Positions 1 to 8,801 of a DNA stretch of 64,000 nucleotides are shown piece after piece. Source of the DNA: Streptomyces coeruleorubidus (GTDB lineage: Bacteria; Actinomycetota; Actinomycetes; Streptomycetales; Streptomycetaceae); NCBI RefSeq assembly GCF_028885415.1, contig NZ_CP118527.1, positions 9,238,001 to 9,302,000 of the forward strand. The letters are read 5' to 3'. The position numbers and the translations under genes were made by a program. The notes beneath the pieces were generated by a model. The model was given only the letters and a program-made list of their open reading frames with translations. It had not been told where the DNA came from and made no database searches. Position 1 is the first letter of the stretch, and the number at the start of each line of letters is the position of its first letter.

Positions 1-688
1 TCCTGCAGGGCCACAGAGTGATAACGGCGAACAACTGTCCGGTGGTTGAGGTGGTCTACGCCACCTTGAAGATCTCTGGGACCTCCGGGTGCGGCTGCGC
101 GCGCTGGTGGACCTGCCCAAGGAGGCGGACCATCCGCTGCACCAGAGACCGGCGAAGGTGTTCCCGTCCGCCGAGTACCGCCACCGCCAGTACAGCGAGC
201 TGACCGACCAGCGGATCGGCGAGTGCCTTGAGGCGCTCGACACCGACGTCGTCATCGGCACCCGCCCCGGCCTCAACGTGCACGTCGCGCGGCAGGCCCC
301 GCAGCGCGTCCTGCGCGTCGGCCTGCACGGCGCCGAGCTCCGCGAGGACGCCACCGTACGGCTGCGCCTGCGGGGCAGCGACACCGTACGCGACCTCAGC
401 CCCCGGATCGACGGCGACGGCAGAGGCTTCTCCTTCACGACCGGCCCCGAGGACCTGACGGGCGGCGCAGCGGGCCCGGGCCGGATCTGGGACGCCTTCG
501 TCCGGCCCGCCGCCGATGCGCCGCCGATCAGGATCGGCCGGCTGCTCGACGACGTGGCGGACCGCAAACACGTCTTCGTCTACCCGGCGCTCACGGCGGG
601 CGGATTGTCCTCGCGTCCCTACTACACCGTCGACAACGATCTCGCGATCGAGGTCGCACCGGCCGAATCGCCGATATGCCCGAAATAA
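1..688 (+). pseudogene. Decayed glycosyltransferase-family gene, 5' end outside the window
   Basis: The reading frame open from base 50 to the TAA at 686-688 encodes a segment like the middle of Streptomyces glycosyltransferases (RVRLRALVDLP, then DVVIGTRPGLNVHVARQAP near residue 70). It is followed by a C-terminal stretch of the kind found at the end of Streptomyces glycosyl/glycerophosphotransferases (YYTVDNDLAIEVAP). The central catalytic part expected between them is missing. A TGA at 47-49 interrupts the same frame, and bases 18-60 look coding in another frame, so at least one frameshift is likely. I read it as a pseudogene left by an internal deletion. The assignment to a particular glycosyltransferase family is inferred from memory. 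Confidence 0.5.
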
Positions 689-718
689 AAAACCCTGGAC
701 CCCCGGATGGTTATTTCG
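681..718. terminator. Inverted repeat just after the decayed glycosyltransferase
   Basis: Eight-base perfect arms CGAAATAA (681-688) and TTATTTCG (711-718) flank a GC-rich 22-base loop and overlap the stop codon. It could end transcription before the YceI gene. The loop is long, so an operator is also possible. Confidence 0.35.
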
Positions 719-849
719 TCGGTACATCGCGACAGGCATGTGTGGATTCTGTGCAAAGCGGCGGTAAAAAGGTCAGACGCTCGTCCGCAACAGCCGTAAA
801 AGCGAAGGGGACTTGCGGCAATAACGAAACTCAAGTACCTAGATGAATC

Positions 850-1512
850 ATGAACCTGTTCAACCGCGTCGTGTCGTCCCGCCGGCAGGCGCCGCCAGCC
901 CCCCCACAGCGTCCCGCAGGCGCACCGGCTTCCCCCACCGCCGTCCTGCCCGACCCCGACCTGGTGAACCTCACCGGCGAATGGGTCGTCGACCCCGCTC
1001 ACAGCAGGATCGGCTTCTCCGTCCGGCATGCCATGGTGACCACCGTGCGCGGTTGTTTCCTGGAGTACGAAAGCCGTCTCTACTTCGACGCGCGCAACCC
1101 CGCCCGGTCACGGGCCGACCTCACACTGTTCACCTCCAGCGTCGACACCGGGGTGGAACAACGCGACGCCCACCTGGTCGGCCGTGACTTCCTCGATGCC
1201 GCGACCTATCCGCGTATGCGCTTCACCAGCACCGCGGTGGAACAGGCGGGCGCCGACCTCTATCGCATGTCGGGCGACCTCACCATCAAAGGTATATCGC
1301 GGCCGGTCGTACTGGAGATGACCTACATCGGACACGTCACCGACCCCTTCGGATACGAAAGGGTCGGATTCGACGGCACCACCACCATCAACCGCTCCGA
1401 CTGGGGCCTGACGTACAACAGCAGGCTGGCCGAGGGAGGCGCGATGGTCAGCGAGAAGGTGCGTCTGCAACTCGACATCGCCGCCATCCGCACGGCCCCG
1501 GCGGCCGGCTGA
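850..1512 (+). CDS. YceI family protein
   Basis: The 220-residue product has a proline-rich N-terminal tail (residues 10-38) and then a complete YceI lipocalin-like domain from about residue 44. It opens with the family signature VDPAHSRIGFSVRHA and ends with the usual SDWGLTYN and VRLQLDI strands. YceI proteins bind long-chain polyprenyl or other lipophilic ligands in a beta-barrel. Actinobacterial copies are often cytoplasmic, and no signal peptide is visible here. The ATG at 850 is chosen because the preceding in-frame sequence is short. It appears monocistronic. Ligand and pathway cannot be read from the sequence. Confidence 0.85.
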   Translation: MNLFNRVVSSRRQAPPAPPQRPAGAPASPTAVLPDPDLVNLTGEWVVDPAHSRIGFSVRHAMVTTVRGCFLEYESRLYFDARNPARSRADLTLFTSSVDTGVEQRDAHLVGRDFLDAATYPRMRFTSTAVEQAGADLYRMSGDLTIKGISRPVVLEMTYIGHVTDPFGYERVGFDGTTTINRSDWGLTYNSRLAEGGAMVSEKVRLQLDIAAIRTAPAAG

Positions 1513-1538
1513 GCACACGCCGGGTGCAGGGGTACGCC

Positions 1539-1963
1539 TCATGGCCCGGCGTCGTCGGGCCCGGCCACGACGCGGAACCTCGCCGGGCCCAGCGTGATCA
1601 CCCCGTCGCTCAGCGGCGTGCACCGCGCACCGCCCGGCCCGCGCAGGGCGCGCTGGGCGCCGGGGCCGATGGTCACGTCCATCCAGGCACAGGGCCGGGC
1701 CGGCCGGTGCACGGCGAACACCACCGGCCCGGTGCCGCAGTCGAGGGCGATCGTCGATCCGACGCAGGAGTCGATGTCGGCACCTTTGAGCAGGACGTTG
1801 CGGCGGGTGTGCCGGAGGTCGGCGCCGGCCGGGAGGTTCTCCGCGGCCATGAGGGTCACCGCCGCGTTCCGGTGGACGGGCCGGGGGAGGGGCCGTCCAC
1901 CGTCCGCCCGGCCAGCCGGTGCGCGGGCGACACCAGCAGTTGCGGCACCTCCACCTCGGTCAT
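1539..1963 (-). pseudogene. Broken MOSC-type protein gene (internal deletion with frameshift)
   Basis: From an ATG at 1963 the first frame reads MTEVEVPQLLVSPAHR and runs into a TGA after about 35 codons. A second frame entering at about 1870 restores a conserved tail: HRNAAVTLMAAE, DTRR-like HTRRNVLLKGADID, PCAWMDVTIGPGA and CTPLSDGVITLGP. These are hallmarks of Streptomyces MOSC-domain proteins of roughly 190 residues (recalled from the family). About 50 residues between the two parts, including the usual GDRYFGHRA-like segment, are absent. One deletion that also shifted the frame explains this. It lies convergent to the YceI gene. The shorter 106-residue frame (1539-1859) would otherwise be called a hypothetical protein. 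Confidence 0.6.
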
Positions 1964-2020
1964 GGCGTCAACCGTAGGCCTCGGCCATCACCGCCCGGCG
2001 GGCCCGTTCGTGGCGTACGG

Positions 2021-3028
2021 TCACTCGTCCTGCCGCCCGAGCCCGCCGTCCTCCAGAGGGGCCCGGCCGTCCGCCGACTCGCCCGCGGTGAGGTGCTCCA
2101 GGACCTCGACCAGTTCCTGGCACGCGCGCTCCACCGAACGCCGGGTGTTGATCTGCTCGGTGATCACGGCCGACAGGATCAGGGCCGTCAGGGCCATCGC
2201 CCCGTTGAACGCCTGGAGCTTGATCATCACCTCCACCCGGGTCAGCTGCTCGAACGGCCCGGCCCCGTCGGTCGCCGCCACCGTGGCCATGATCGACGCG
2301 AAGAGGGCGCACAGCATGCTGCCGGCCAGCTGGAAGCGCAGAGCCGCCCAGATCAGCAGGGGATAGGTGAGGAAGAGCAGATTGGCCGGGGCGTACGCGG
2401 CCAGCGGAACGACACAGGAGATGATCAGCGCCAGACCCGAGGCCTCCTTCCAGCGCGACAGTCGCAGCGGCGGGCGGACACGGGACAGCAGGAGCAGCAC
2501 CGGGGTGACGATCAGCACGCCCATCGCGTCGCCCACCCACCAGGCCAGCCACACGGCCCAGAAGCTCGCCCAGTCGGGCTTGCCCGTGACGAGCAGGAGA
2601 CCGGCGCCCACGGTCGAGCTGATCAGCATGGCGGTGAACGCGCCCAGGAACACCAGGGCGAGCCCGTCCCGCAAGCGCGCCAGATCGGTACGGAAACCGG
2701 CCCGGCGCAGCAGTAGGTACCCCACGACGGGTGCGACCGTGTTGCCCGCCAGGACGCCGAACGCCGAGGGGCTCAGGGAGGTGAGGGACAGGATGACGAG
2801 GAAGGCGCCCAGGGCGATCCCCGGCCAGCAGCGCAGCCCGAAGATCAGCAGGAAGGCGACCGAGACGCCGGTGGGAGGCCAGATGGGGGTGACGACCGAG
2901 CCGTCGACGACCAGTTCCCGCAGCAGGCCCAGCTGCCCCGAGACGTAGTAGCAGGCGGCGACGGCCAGCGTCTGCAGAGCGACGACGACCGGCGTACGCA
3001 GATCCCGGCTACCCACCACAGCAGCCAT
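2021..3028 (-). CDS. MASE1-domain integral membrane protein
   Basis: The 335-residue product has about eight hydrophobic segments with MASE1 features, such as SVVTPIWPPTGVSVAFLL near residue 45, WPGIALGAFLV, and AVWLAWWVGDAMGVLIVTP near residue 155. MASE1 is a predicted membrane sensor normally joined to a histidine kinase, GGDEF or phosphatase output domain. Here the C-terminus ends soon after the last helix with no output domain. The gene starts 51 bases after the SpoIIE-type phosphatase gene on the same strand, so the sensor and output may be encoded as separate chains of one system. That pairing is inferred from position only. Confidence 0.8.
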   Translation of the reverse strand: MAAVVGSRDLRTPVVVALQTLAVAACYYVSGQLGLLRELVVDGSVVTPIWPPTGVSVAFLLIFGLRCWPGIALGAFLVILSLTSLSPSAFGVLAGNTVAPVVGYLLLRRAGFRTDLARLRDGLALVFLGAFTAMLISSTVGAGLLLVTGKPDWASFWAVWLAWWVGDAMGVLIVTPVLLLLSRVRPPLRLSRWKEASGLALIISCVVPLAAYAPANLLFLTYPLLIWAALRFQLAGSMLCALFASIMATVAATDGAGPFEQLTRVEVMIKLQAFNGAMALTALILSAVITEQINTRRSVERACQELVEVLEHLTAGESADGRAPLEDGGLGRQDE

Positions 3029-3079
3029 GAGACACCGAGGCCGCCGCGACGGCGAGGTGAGAGCGCGGGCCCTGCGGCC

Positions 3080-3910
3080 CTATGGCTGAGCCCCCGGCCC
3101 GTCGAGGCCGACCACCAGCACGGCGGCGTCGTCGTCGTGCCCCACTCGCTCGGCACCCTTGATCAGGGCTGCCGCGAGCGCGTCCACGTCCATGCCCGCC
3201 ACGGCCGCGATGCCCGCGAGCCGCATCACCTGGTCGAGGCCCTCCTCGAGCGGCAACGAGGGCCCCTCCACGACACCGTCCGTGAGCAGCACGAACACGC
3301 CACCCGTGGTCAGCTCGTACCGCGTCACCGGATACGACGTCCCCGCCTGGATCCCCAGGGGCGGCCCGCCCTCGTCCGCGGTGACACCGGACTTCCCGTC
3401 GGCCGTGGCCCAGACGCAGGGCAGGTGCCCGGCCCGCGCGCTCTCCAGCACGCCGGCACACGGGTCGAGTCGCATGAAGGTGCAGGTGGCGAACAGGTCG
3501 GAGCCCAGGGACAGCAGCAGATCGTTGGTCCGGGCCAGGACCTCGCCCGGATCGCTGGTGACCGAGGCCACGGCCCGCAGCCCGGCCCGCACCTGCCCCA
3601 TGAAGGCGGCCGCCTCGATGTTGTGGCCCTGGACGTCACCGATGGACAGACCGATCCGGCCGTCGCCCAGCGTGAAGGCGTCGTACCAGTCGCCGCCCAC
3701 GTTGAGCCCCTGGTACGCGGGCGCGTACCGCACGGCGAGATGCAGCCGGTCGGCGACGGGCAGGTCGCGCGGGAGCATGCCGCGCTGCAGCGCGATGGCC
3801 AGCTCGACCCGCGAGCGCTGCATCTCGGCCTGCGCACGCGCCTGGGCCGTCAGGGTTCCGAGCCTGGTCAGCAGCTCGTCGCCGTCGTCCGTCGTGCCGG
3901 TGCGGGACAT
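3080..3910 (-). CDS. SpoIIE-family PP2C-type serine/threonine phosphatase
   Basis: The product is 276 residues. A short coiled N-terminal region with a phosphatase-linker motif (LQRGMLPRDLP, 41-51) precedes the SpoIIE catalytic domain. Metal-binding motifs are visible: GGDWYDAF (72-79), GDVQGH (91-96), TDGVVE (210-215) and DDDAAVLV (259-266). Such proteins typically dephosphorylate anti-anti-sigma factors. No PAS, GAF or kinase domain is attached, which is shorter than most Streptomyces homologues. The MASE1 membrane protein follows directly and may supply sensing. No anti-sigma gene is nearby, so its target must be elsewhere. Confidence 0.9.
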   Translation of the reverse strand: MSRTGTTDDGDELLTRLGTLTAQARAQAEMQRSRVELAIALQRGMLPRDLPVADRLHLAVRYAPAYQGLNVGGDWYDAFTLGDGRIGLSIGDVQGHNIEAAAFMGQVRAGLRAVASVTSDPGEVLARTNDLLLSLGSDLFATCTFMRLDPCAGVLESARAGHLPCVWATADGKSGVTADEGGPPLGIQAGTSYPVTRYELTTGGVFVLLTDGVVEGPSLPLEEGLDQVMRLAGIAAVAGMDVDALAAALIKGAERVGHDDDAAVLVVGLDGPGAQP

Positions 3911-4032
3911 TGATCACTCCGGCGAGGATGGCCACGGTCGGTGACGACCCTCGAAGGCAAATCACCCAATTTATTTCCATAGGATGATACGTGGCACAAG
4001 GCTCGGCGACGACTCGCACTCTCCGTGCCCCG

Positions 4033-4836
4033 TCACCGCACCGGTCGCTGCCCCTCACGGTCCGAGCGCCGCCCGACCGCCGCCAGGACGAAGGTGACGC
4101 TGATCAGCAACGCCCAGGCACCGAACTTCTCCACGCCCACCGGCTCCCAGCCGTGCTCCTGGTACGGGTAGCGCCAGGCACCGACGAAGGTGGCGAGATT
4201 CTCCGCCACCCACAGGAAGAACCCGATCAGGACGAACGACAGCGCGAGCGGCATCCGCCGGCGCACACCCCGCACCGTGAAACACACCGTCGTCCCCGCG
4301 GTGACGGCCAGCAGCAGTCCCGCCAGCACCCAGCGCGCGTCGGGCAGCCAGTGATGACTGAAGAAGTTGACGTAGACGGCCGCGGCCACCACCGCCGTCG
4401 CCCGCGGGCGGTAGCGCACGAGCGCGAGATCGAAAAGGCTCCAGGCCCGGCACACGTAGCTGCCGACAGCCGCGTACAGAAACCCGCCGTACAGCGGAAC
4501 ACCGGCGAACTTCAGCACGCCCGGCTCCGGATAGCTCCATGAGCCCAACGACACCTTCACCAGCTCGAAGGCCAGCCCGATGACGTGACAGACCGCGATG
4601 ACGGCGACGTCCCGCCCGTTCTCCCAACCGCGCAGCCAGAACACCAGCGTGAGCAGCACGCCGTAGACCACCAGCAGGTCGTAGCGCGCCACGGGGAGGT
4701 CGGGCAGCAGGGCGGACACGGCCACGCCGGACAGCAGCGCGATGGCGAAGGCGCACGCCCGGGTCTGCGTCCAGGCGAAGTCGAGCAACTGCCGAACCGG
4801 CGCGGCCCAGGGGCCGGGGAAGCTTGTAGGGATCAT
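4033..4836 (-). CDS. DUF817 family integral membrane protein
   Basis: The 267-residue product has about eight hydrophobic helices and the characteristic DUF817 sequences GSWSYPEPGVLKFAGVPL, FFSHHWLPDARW and GFFLWVAENLATFVGAW. The family function is unknown. Its stop-to-start gap of 27 bases from the gene at 4864-5484, which itself follows the phosphate transporter, suggests a three-gene operon read leftward. Length and motif content look complete. Confidence 0.85.
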   Translation of the reverse strand: MIPTSFPGPWAAPVRQLLDFAWTQTRACAFAIALLSGVAVSALLPDLPVARYDLLVVYGVLLTLVFWLRGWENGRDVAVIAVCHVIGLAFELVKVSLGSWSYPEPGVLKFAGVPLYGGFLYAAVGSYVCRAWSLFDLALVRYRPRATAVVAAAVYVNFFSHHWLPDARWVLAGLLLAVTAGTTVCFTVRGVRRRMPLALSFVLIGFFLWVAENLATFVGAWRYPYQEHGWEPVGVEKFGAWALLISVTFVLAAVGRRSDREGQRPVR

Positions 4837-4863
4837 GGTGCCCTGTAGGACGGGCCGGCGCGC

Positions 4864-5484
4864 CTACCGGTTGCAGCGACCTTCCACAGTCGGTACCCGC
4901 CCGCCCCGGGCTACGCCGCCCCGGGCTTCGGCCACGGCCTTCCGCAGCAGCAGGGCAAGACGCCGATCCGTGTCGGGCGCGGCGCACACCACCCGGAGGG
5001 CGTGTTCGAGGCGCCGCCGCCCCGGGCCACGCCACCACAGCAGATCGGCGATACGCCCCGGCAGGCCGCCCGCACGGACGTGAGTCAGCCGCTCGCCCCG
5101 CCGACGGCACGCGCGGCCGTGCCGCGCCAGACGCCGGGAAGCGGGACGCAGCACGCGCGCCGCGTCCACGACCGTGCCGACGAGCAGCGGCGCATACGCC
5201 CGGTCTGCGGGACGGGCGTCGGCGAGCTCGGCGGCCAGCGGCCACAGGGCCTGCCGGGTGGCGTCACCGACGCTGTCGTTGACCACGCGGGCCAGAGCCG
5301 CGAGCGCCGGATGCGTACCGGCCGGACTGTCGGTGAACCGGCCACCGGCCAGCAGGGCGGCGGCCTCCATCAGACAGGCACCGTCGTCGGGGTGCAGATG
5401 CGCGAAACGCCCAGGTACCGGAAGGCCGTCCGGAGGTCCGGCAGGGGACTGCCGGTTCGGCGGGTTCGGCGGAAAGGCGATCAT
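4864..5484 (-). CDS. Conserved Streptomyces hypothetical protein
   Basis: The 206-residue soluble protein has no recognised catalytic motif. The central part (SVGDATRQALWPLAAELADARPAD, residues about 72-95, split here by composition) resembles an uncharacterised family I recall from other Streptomyces, and the C-terminus is rich in Arg and Ala. The ATG at 5484 is preferred because it lies 20 bases after the stop of the PiT gene. The frame continues far upstream, but only as antisense of that gene. Operon position next to a phosphate permease is the only functional hint. Confidence 0.6.
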   Translation of the reverse strand: MIAFPPNPPNRQSPAGPPDGLPVPGRFAHLHPDDGACLMEAAALLAGGRFTDSPAGTHPALAALARVVNDSVGDATRQALWPLAAELADARPADRAYAPLLVGTVVDAARVLRPASRRLARHGRACRRRGERLTHVRAGGLPGRIADLLWWRGPGRRRLEHALRVVCAAPDTDRRLALLLRKAVAEARGGVARGGRVPTVEGRCNR

Positions 5485-5504
5485 GTGAGGCCTCCGGACT
5501 GGGA

Positions 5505-6503
5505 TCACAGACCGGTGACGGCGTGCAGGACGAGGTAGATCGCGGCGGCGGGAATCCCGGCGCCGAAGAACGTGAGCACCCAGGCGGTGACGATCGAGCG
5601 GGCCACCTGCCAGCGTACGGCCGAGGCGCGCCGGGTGGCACCGGCACCCAGGATGGCCGCGGTGATCGTCTGCGTGGTGGAGATCGGCGCCTTCAGCAGG
5701 AACGCGGTGGTGTAGAGGACGGCCGCGGCAGCGGTCTCGGCGGCGAACCCGCGCGGCGGATCGAGGTGCACGATGCGCCTGCCGAGGGTGGTGATGATGC
5801 GACGCCCGCCGCTGTAGGTGCCGGCGGCCATGGCCGCCGCCACGGCGGCGATCACCCACAGCGGAACCGAGAAGTCGTCCTGCCAGCCCGCCGTGACCAG
5901 CGCGAGCACGATGACCCCCATGGTCTTCTGCGCGTCCTGCAACCCGTGCCCCAGCCCCATCGCGGCGGCGGAGACGGTCTGTGCCATACGGAACCGGCGC
6001 GTGGTCCGCCGGGGCGTCGAACGGCGGAACAGCCACAGGATGGCCACGTGCAGCACATAGCCGAGAGCCACGCCGACCAGCGGGGAGAGCAGCATCGGCA
6101 GGACGACCTTGTCCACGATCCCGGACCAGTGCACGGTGGCCGAGGCGGCGAGCGCGGCACCGACCAGCCCGCCGATCAGCGCGTGCGAGGACGAGGTCGG
6201 CAGCCCGCGCCACCAGGTGAACACGTTCCACCCGATGGCCCCGAGGAGCGCGCACATGACCAGCAGCAGACCCGAGTCGTCCTCGGGCGCGGCGATGATG
6301 CCGCTGCCGACGGTCTGGGCGACCTCGGTCCCGAGGAAGGCGCCGAAGAAGTTCATCACCGCGGCCATGGTCAGCGCCGCGCGCGGCGTCAGGGCCCTGG
6401 TGGAGATCGAGGTGGCGATCGCGTTCGCGGCGTCGTGGAAGCCGTTGGTGAAGTCGAACGTCAGCCCCACGATGATGATCAGCACCACCAGAGTGAGCTC
6501 CAT
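5505..6503 (-). CDS. PiT-family inorganic phosphate transporter
   Basis: The 332-residue protein carries both PiT signatures: FDFTNGFHDAANAIATSIST near the N-terminus, and GLGHGLQDAQKTMGVI (about 195-210) in the second half, with GLPTSSSHALIGG and APISTTQTITAAILG between and after. About ten transmembrane segments are visible, in the usual inverted-repeat layout. PiT proteins import metal-phosphate complexes by proton symport. The usual DUF47/PhoU-like partner gene is absent. The gene heads a leftward operon with a hypothetical protein and the DUF817 protein. Confidence 0.93.
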   Translation of the reverse strand: MELTLVVLIIIVGLTFDFTNGFHDAANAIATSISTRALTPRAALTMAAVMNFFGAFLGTEVAQTVGSGIIAAPEDDSGLLLVMCALLGAIGWNVFTWWRGLPTSSSHALIGGLVGAALAASATVHWSGIVDKVVLPMLLSPLVGVALGYVLHVAILWLFRRSTPRRTTRRFRMAQTVSAAAMGLGHGLQDAQKTMGVIVLALVTAGWQDDFSVPLWVIAAVAAAMAAGTYSGGRRIITTLGRRIVHLDPPRGFAAETAAAAVLYTTAFLLKAPISTTQTITAAILGAGATRRASAVRWQVARSIVTAWVLTFFGAGIPAAAIYLVLHAVTGL

Positions 6504-6652
6504 GACCGATCACCTTTCCGCGGGCAGAGCGCCGGACCGCCACAGGCGCCGTCGGCGCACGGGTCCATCGTGCCGCGAAACCCTCGGACGGACCCGCCCG
6601 AAGCGGCGGTAGTGGGACGAGAGGAGCGGGTAGGCCGTTTTACGGTGTCCTG

Positions 6653-7252
6653 GTGCGATCTGTTCCGAAATGGGTCCTGCTGTCGTCGGCGTGCGCCCCT
6701 GCCGTGTTGATCATCGGCTGGATGGTGGCGGCGGCACTGCGAGGCCCCGTCTACGACCCCGCCGCTCAGACCATCAGCGTCCTGGCGGCCCCCGGAGGCT
6801 CCGGCTACTGGGTGATGACGGGCGCGTTCATCGCCCTGGGCGCCTGTCACCTGCTCACCGCCTGGGGGCTGCGCCCTGCCGCGCCCCCCGGCCGGGTGGC
6901 ACTGGCGGCCGGGGGAGTGTCCGCCCTGGTGGTGGCCCTGGTCCCGGCGCCGAGCAGCGGCGGCTCCCTGAGCCACGGCTCGGTCGCCGTCGTCGGGTTC
7001 ACCGTCCTGGCGGCATGGCCCGTCCTGGCCATCCGAACCGGCGACAGCGTCCCATGGGCCCTGCGGCCCTTACCCTCCCTGGGAGCCACCGTGGTGATGG
7101 CGGTGGGCGCGGCATGGTTCCTGCTCGAGCTGCATCTTCACGGCGTCGCCGGTGTGGCCGAACGCGCGGTCACGACACTCCAGTCGGTCTGGCCCTTCGT
7201 GGTAGCTCTCTCCTGCCTGCGCCACGCCGCACGCGAGGCGCCCACGAGGTGA
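6653..7252 (+). CDS. DUF998 family membrane protein
   Basis: The 199-residue product has six predicted helices and DUF998 features (YDPAAQTISVLAAPGGSGYWVM near residues 35-55, given in part, and HGSVAVVGF). The family is uncharacterised. The start is a GTG with no Shine-Dalgarno. A TACGGT hexamer ends six bases upstream, which fits a leaderless transcript. It is divergent from the PiT gene and convergent with the acetoacetate decarboxylase-like gene. Confidence 0.8.
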   Translation: MRSVPKWVLLSSACAPAVLIIGWMVAAALRGPVYDPAAQTISVLAAPGGSGYWVMTGAFIALGACHLLTAWGLRPAAPPGRVALAAGGVSALVVALVPAPSSGGSLSHGSVAVVGFTVLAAWPVLAIRTGDSVPWALRPLPSLGATVVMAVGAAWFLLELHLHGVAGVAERAVTTLQSVWPFVVALSCLRHAAREAPTR

Positions 7253-7285
7253 CGGCCCGGGACACCTGCGGAGCGATCGAGTCCG

Positions 7286-7987
7286 TCACCGTGACCTGCC
7301 CTCGGCGCTGCCGACGGTCATACGGAAGCCGCGCACGGAAGCCGCCAGCAGTGCTCTCCGGCCGTGCAGACAGTCGAGCGGGCCGCCGGGCTCGGCCACC
7401 AGCCGGGCTCGCCCCAGACGGAGGCGGCCCGACAGTGTCAACGGCACCTCGCACACACCGTGCACGGGATGTGACTGCACCAGCCGGCTGCGTACCGGAA
7501 GACGTCCCGGCAAGGGCAGCAGATCCTGGTGGAGGCCCATCACCGACGGGCCCGCGTCCCCGACAGGCTCGCGCTGCCCCACGGACATGCGTGCACGCAT
7601 CGTGCCCGGGCCCGGCCCGCGCCTGCCCGCTCGCGATGTCGGTGTCGTGTCGCCGAAGACGAAGTCCCCACGCTGCTTGGGAATGCCCCACAACGTCCGG
7701 CCACCGACGAGCGAGCGCTCGTCGTCCACCCACACCTCCACAGCGCATGCCGCCGGCCCCCGCCCGTCACGCACCGCCAACGCCACCAGCAGCTCCCGGT
7801 AGGCCAGCGTGCCGCCGGGCCGGTAGTCCACCCAGAACGTCACCAAGGCGCACCGCCGTCCCACCCTGACCGGTCGCACCCCGGCGGGAAGCGGCCAACC
7901 GGGCAGCTCCTGCCGCGGCACGAGCCACAGTCCGACGAACATGTCGCCCCGCAGCTGCCACGGCTCCGGGGGAAAGGGTTCGGTCAC
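7286..7987 (-). CDS. Acetoacetate decarboxylase-like protein
   Basis: The roughly 233-residue product contains the family core: WQLRGDMFVGLWLVP, GTLAYRELLVALAVRDG and VDDERSLVGGRTLWGIPKQRGDF. The lysine in the GIPK motif is the candidate Schiff-base residue of this superfamily. Members decarboxylate acetoacetate or act on related beta-keto acids. The real substrate of such Streptomyces paralogues is unknown. The GTG at 7987 is preferred over an ATG at 8071 because GGAAGG lies six bases before it and the longer start would overlap the divergent kinase gene. Confidence 0.78.
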   Translation of the reverse strand: MTEPFPPEPWQLRGDMFVGLWLVPRQELPGWPLPAGVRPVRVGRRCALVTFWVDYRPGGTLAYRELLVALAVRDGRGPAACAVEVWVDDERSLVGGRTLWGIPKQRGDFVFGDTTPTSRAGRRGPGPGTMRARMSVGQREPVGDAGPSVMGLHQDLLPLPGRLPVRSRLVQSHPVHGVCEVPLTLSGRLRLGRARLVAEPGGPLDCLHGRRALLAASVRGFRMTVGSAEGRSR

Positions 7988-8094
7988 GGGTTGCCTTCCA
8001 CCTTGCGCTGCCGACCACGAGAACACGGTAGCCCTGGGTCCTTCGGCGGAAATGCGGAACGACGATGTCACCGACCGTCGGTACGGTGACCGCC

Positions 8095-8778
8095 GTGAAG
8101 GTGGGCAGCGAAGAAACCCGGCTGGTCGTCCTGCGCGGCAACAGCGCCTCGGGCAAGTCGTCCGTCGCAGCCGGTCTGCGCGAGAAGTTCGGCCGTGGCC
8201 TGGCCCTGGTCGCCCAGGACAACCTCCGCCGCGTCGTACTGCGCGAACACGACGTGCCCGGTGCCGCGAACATCGGTCTCATCGACACCGTGGCGCGCTA
8301 CGCCCTGGACGCCGGGTTCCATGTCGTCGTCGAAGGCATCCTCTACGCCGACCGCTACGGCGACATGCTCGGCCGGCTGCGCGCCGACCACCGCGGCCCG
8401 ACCCACCACTACTACCTGGACGTACCGTTCGACGAAACCCTGGCCCGGCATGCCACCAAGCCGATCGCCGACGAAGTGGACGAGACACAACTGCGCGACT
8501 GGTACCGGCCGCTCGATCTGCTGCCCGACGGAGTAGAGACGGTCATCGGCGCCGACAGCACTCGCAGCGGCCATCGACCGCATCACGCACGACACGGGCC
8601 TGTGCCGTCAGGCGCGGCAGCGCAGCATCTCCAGTGGGGGATCGGCGCGGAAGTCCGCCCAGCAGTCCGCATCGAACTCGCTGCGCAGACAATCCTCGTA
8701 GACCTCGATACTGCGCAAGACGGCCACAAGCACGCTGTACGTACGCGCTTGGTACGCGAAACCTACGCTTCACGCTAG
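8095..8778 (+). CDS. P-loop kinase-like protein with an altered C-terminus
   Basis: A Walker A motif (GNSASGKSS, residues 15-23 from the GTG at 8095) and downstream VVVEGILYADRYGDML and HYYYLDVPFDETLARH mark a zeta-toxin/AAA-like small kinase family common in Streptomyces. The GTG is chosen because a TACGGT hexamer lies seven bases upstream, suggesting a leaderless start; the alternative is the ATG at 8065. After VIGADST the frame becomes atypical. One base over, the sequence continues LAAAIDRITHDTGL, which is what the family end looks like. A one-base change has therefore replaced the last residues with about 70 foreign ones. The catalytic part is intact. Confidence 0.7.
   Translation: MKVGSEETRLVVLRGNSASGKSSVAAGLREKFGRGLALVAQDNLRRVVLREHDVPGAANIGLIDTVARYALDAGFHVVVEGILYADRYGDMLGRLRADHRGPTHHYYLDVPFDETLARHATKPIADEVDETQLRDWYRPLDLLPDGVETVIGADSTRSGHRPHHARHGPVPSGAAAQHLQWGIGAEVRPAVRIELAAQTILVDLDTAQDGHKHAVRTRLVRETYASR
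8608..8754 (-). pseudogene. Fragment of an unrecognised small gene, convergent with the kinase tail
   Basis: On the minus strand this frame has strong GC third positions and protein-like composition (YSVLVAVLRSIEVYEDC, then DADCWADFRADPP) and stops with TGA at 8610. An in-frame TGA lies just upstream at about 8758, and no good start is present except an internal GTG. It is antisense to the foreign kinase tail. I read it as the 3' remnant of another gene now abutting the kinase. I do not recognise the family. Confidence 0.3.
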
Positions 8779-8801
8779 GCTCGCGGATCAGGAGGTGCCC
8801 C

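Noticed and set aside
4864..6543. A single 559-residue protein spanning the PiT gene
   Set aside because: The upper part is an out-of-frame shadow of the PiT transporter; only 4864-5484 looks coding.
7941..8801. An N-terminal extension of tap back to 7941
   Set aside because: The added sequence is Arg-rich antisense or out-of-frame kinase sequence; AGGAGGTG and the conserved MSELFDAVDAL start lie at 8802.
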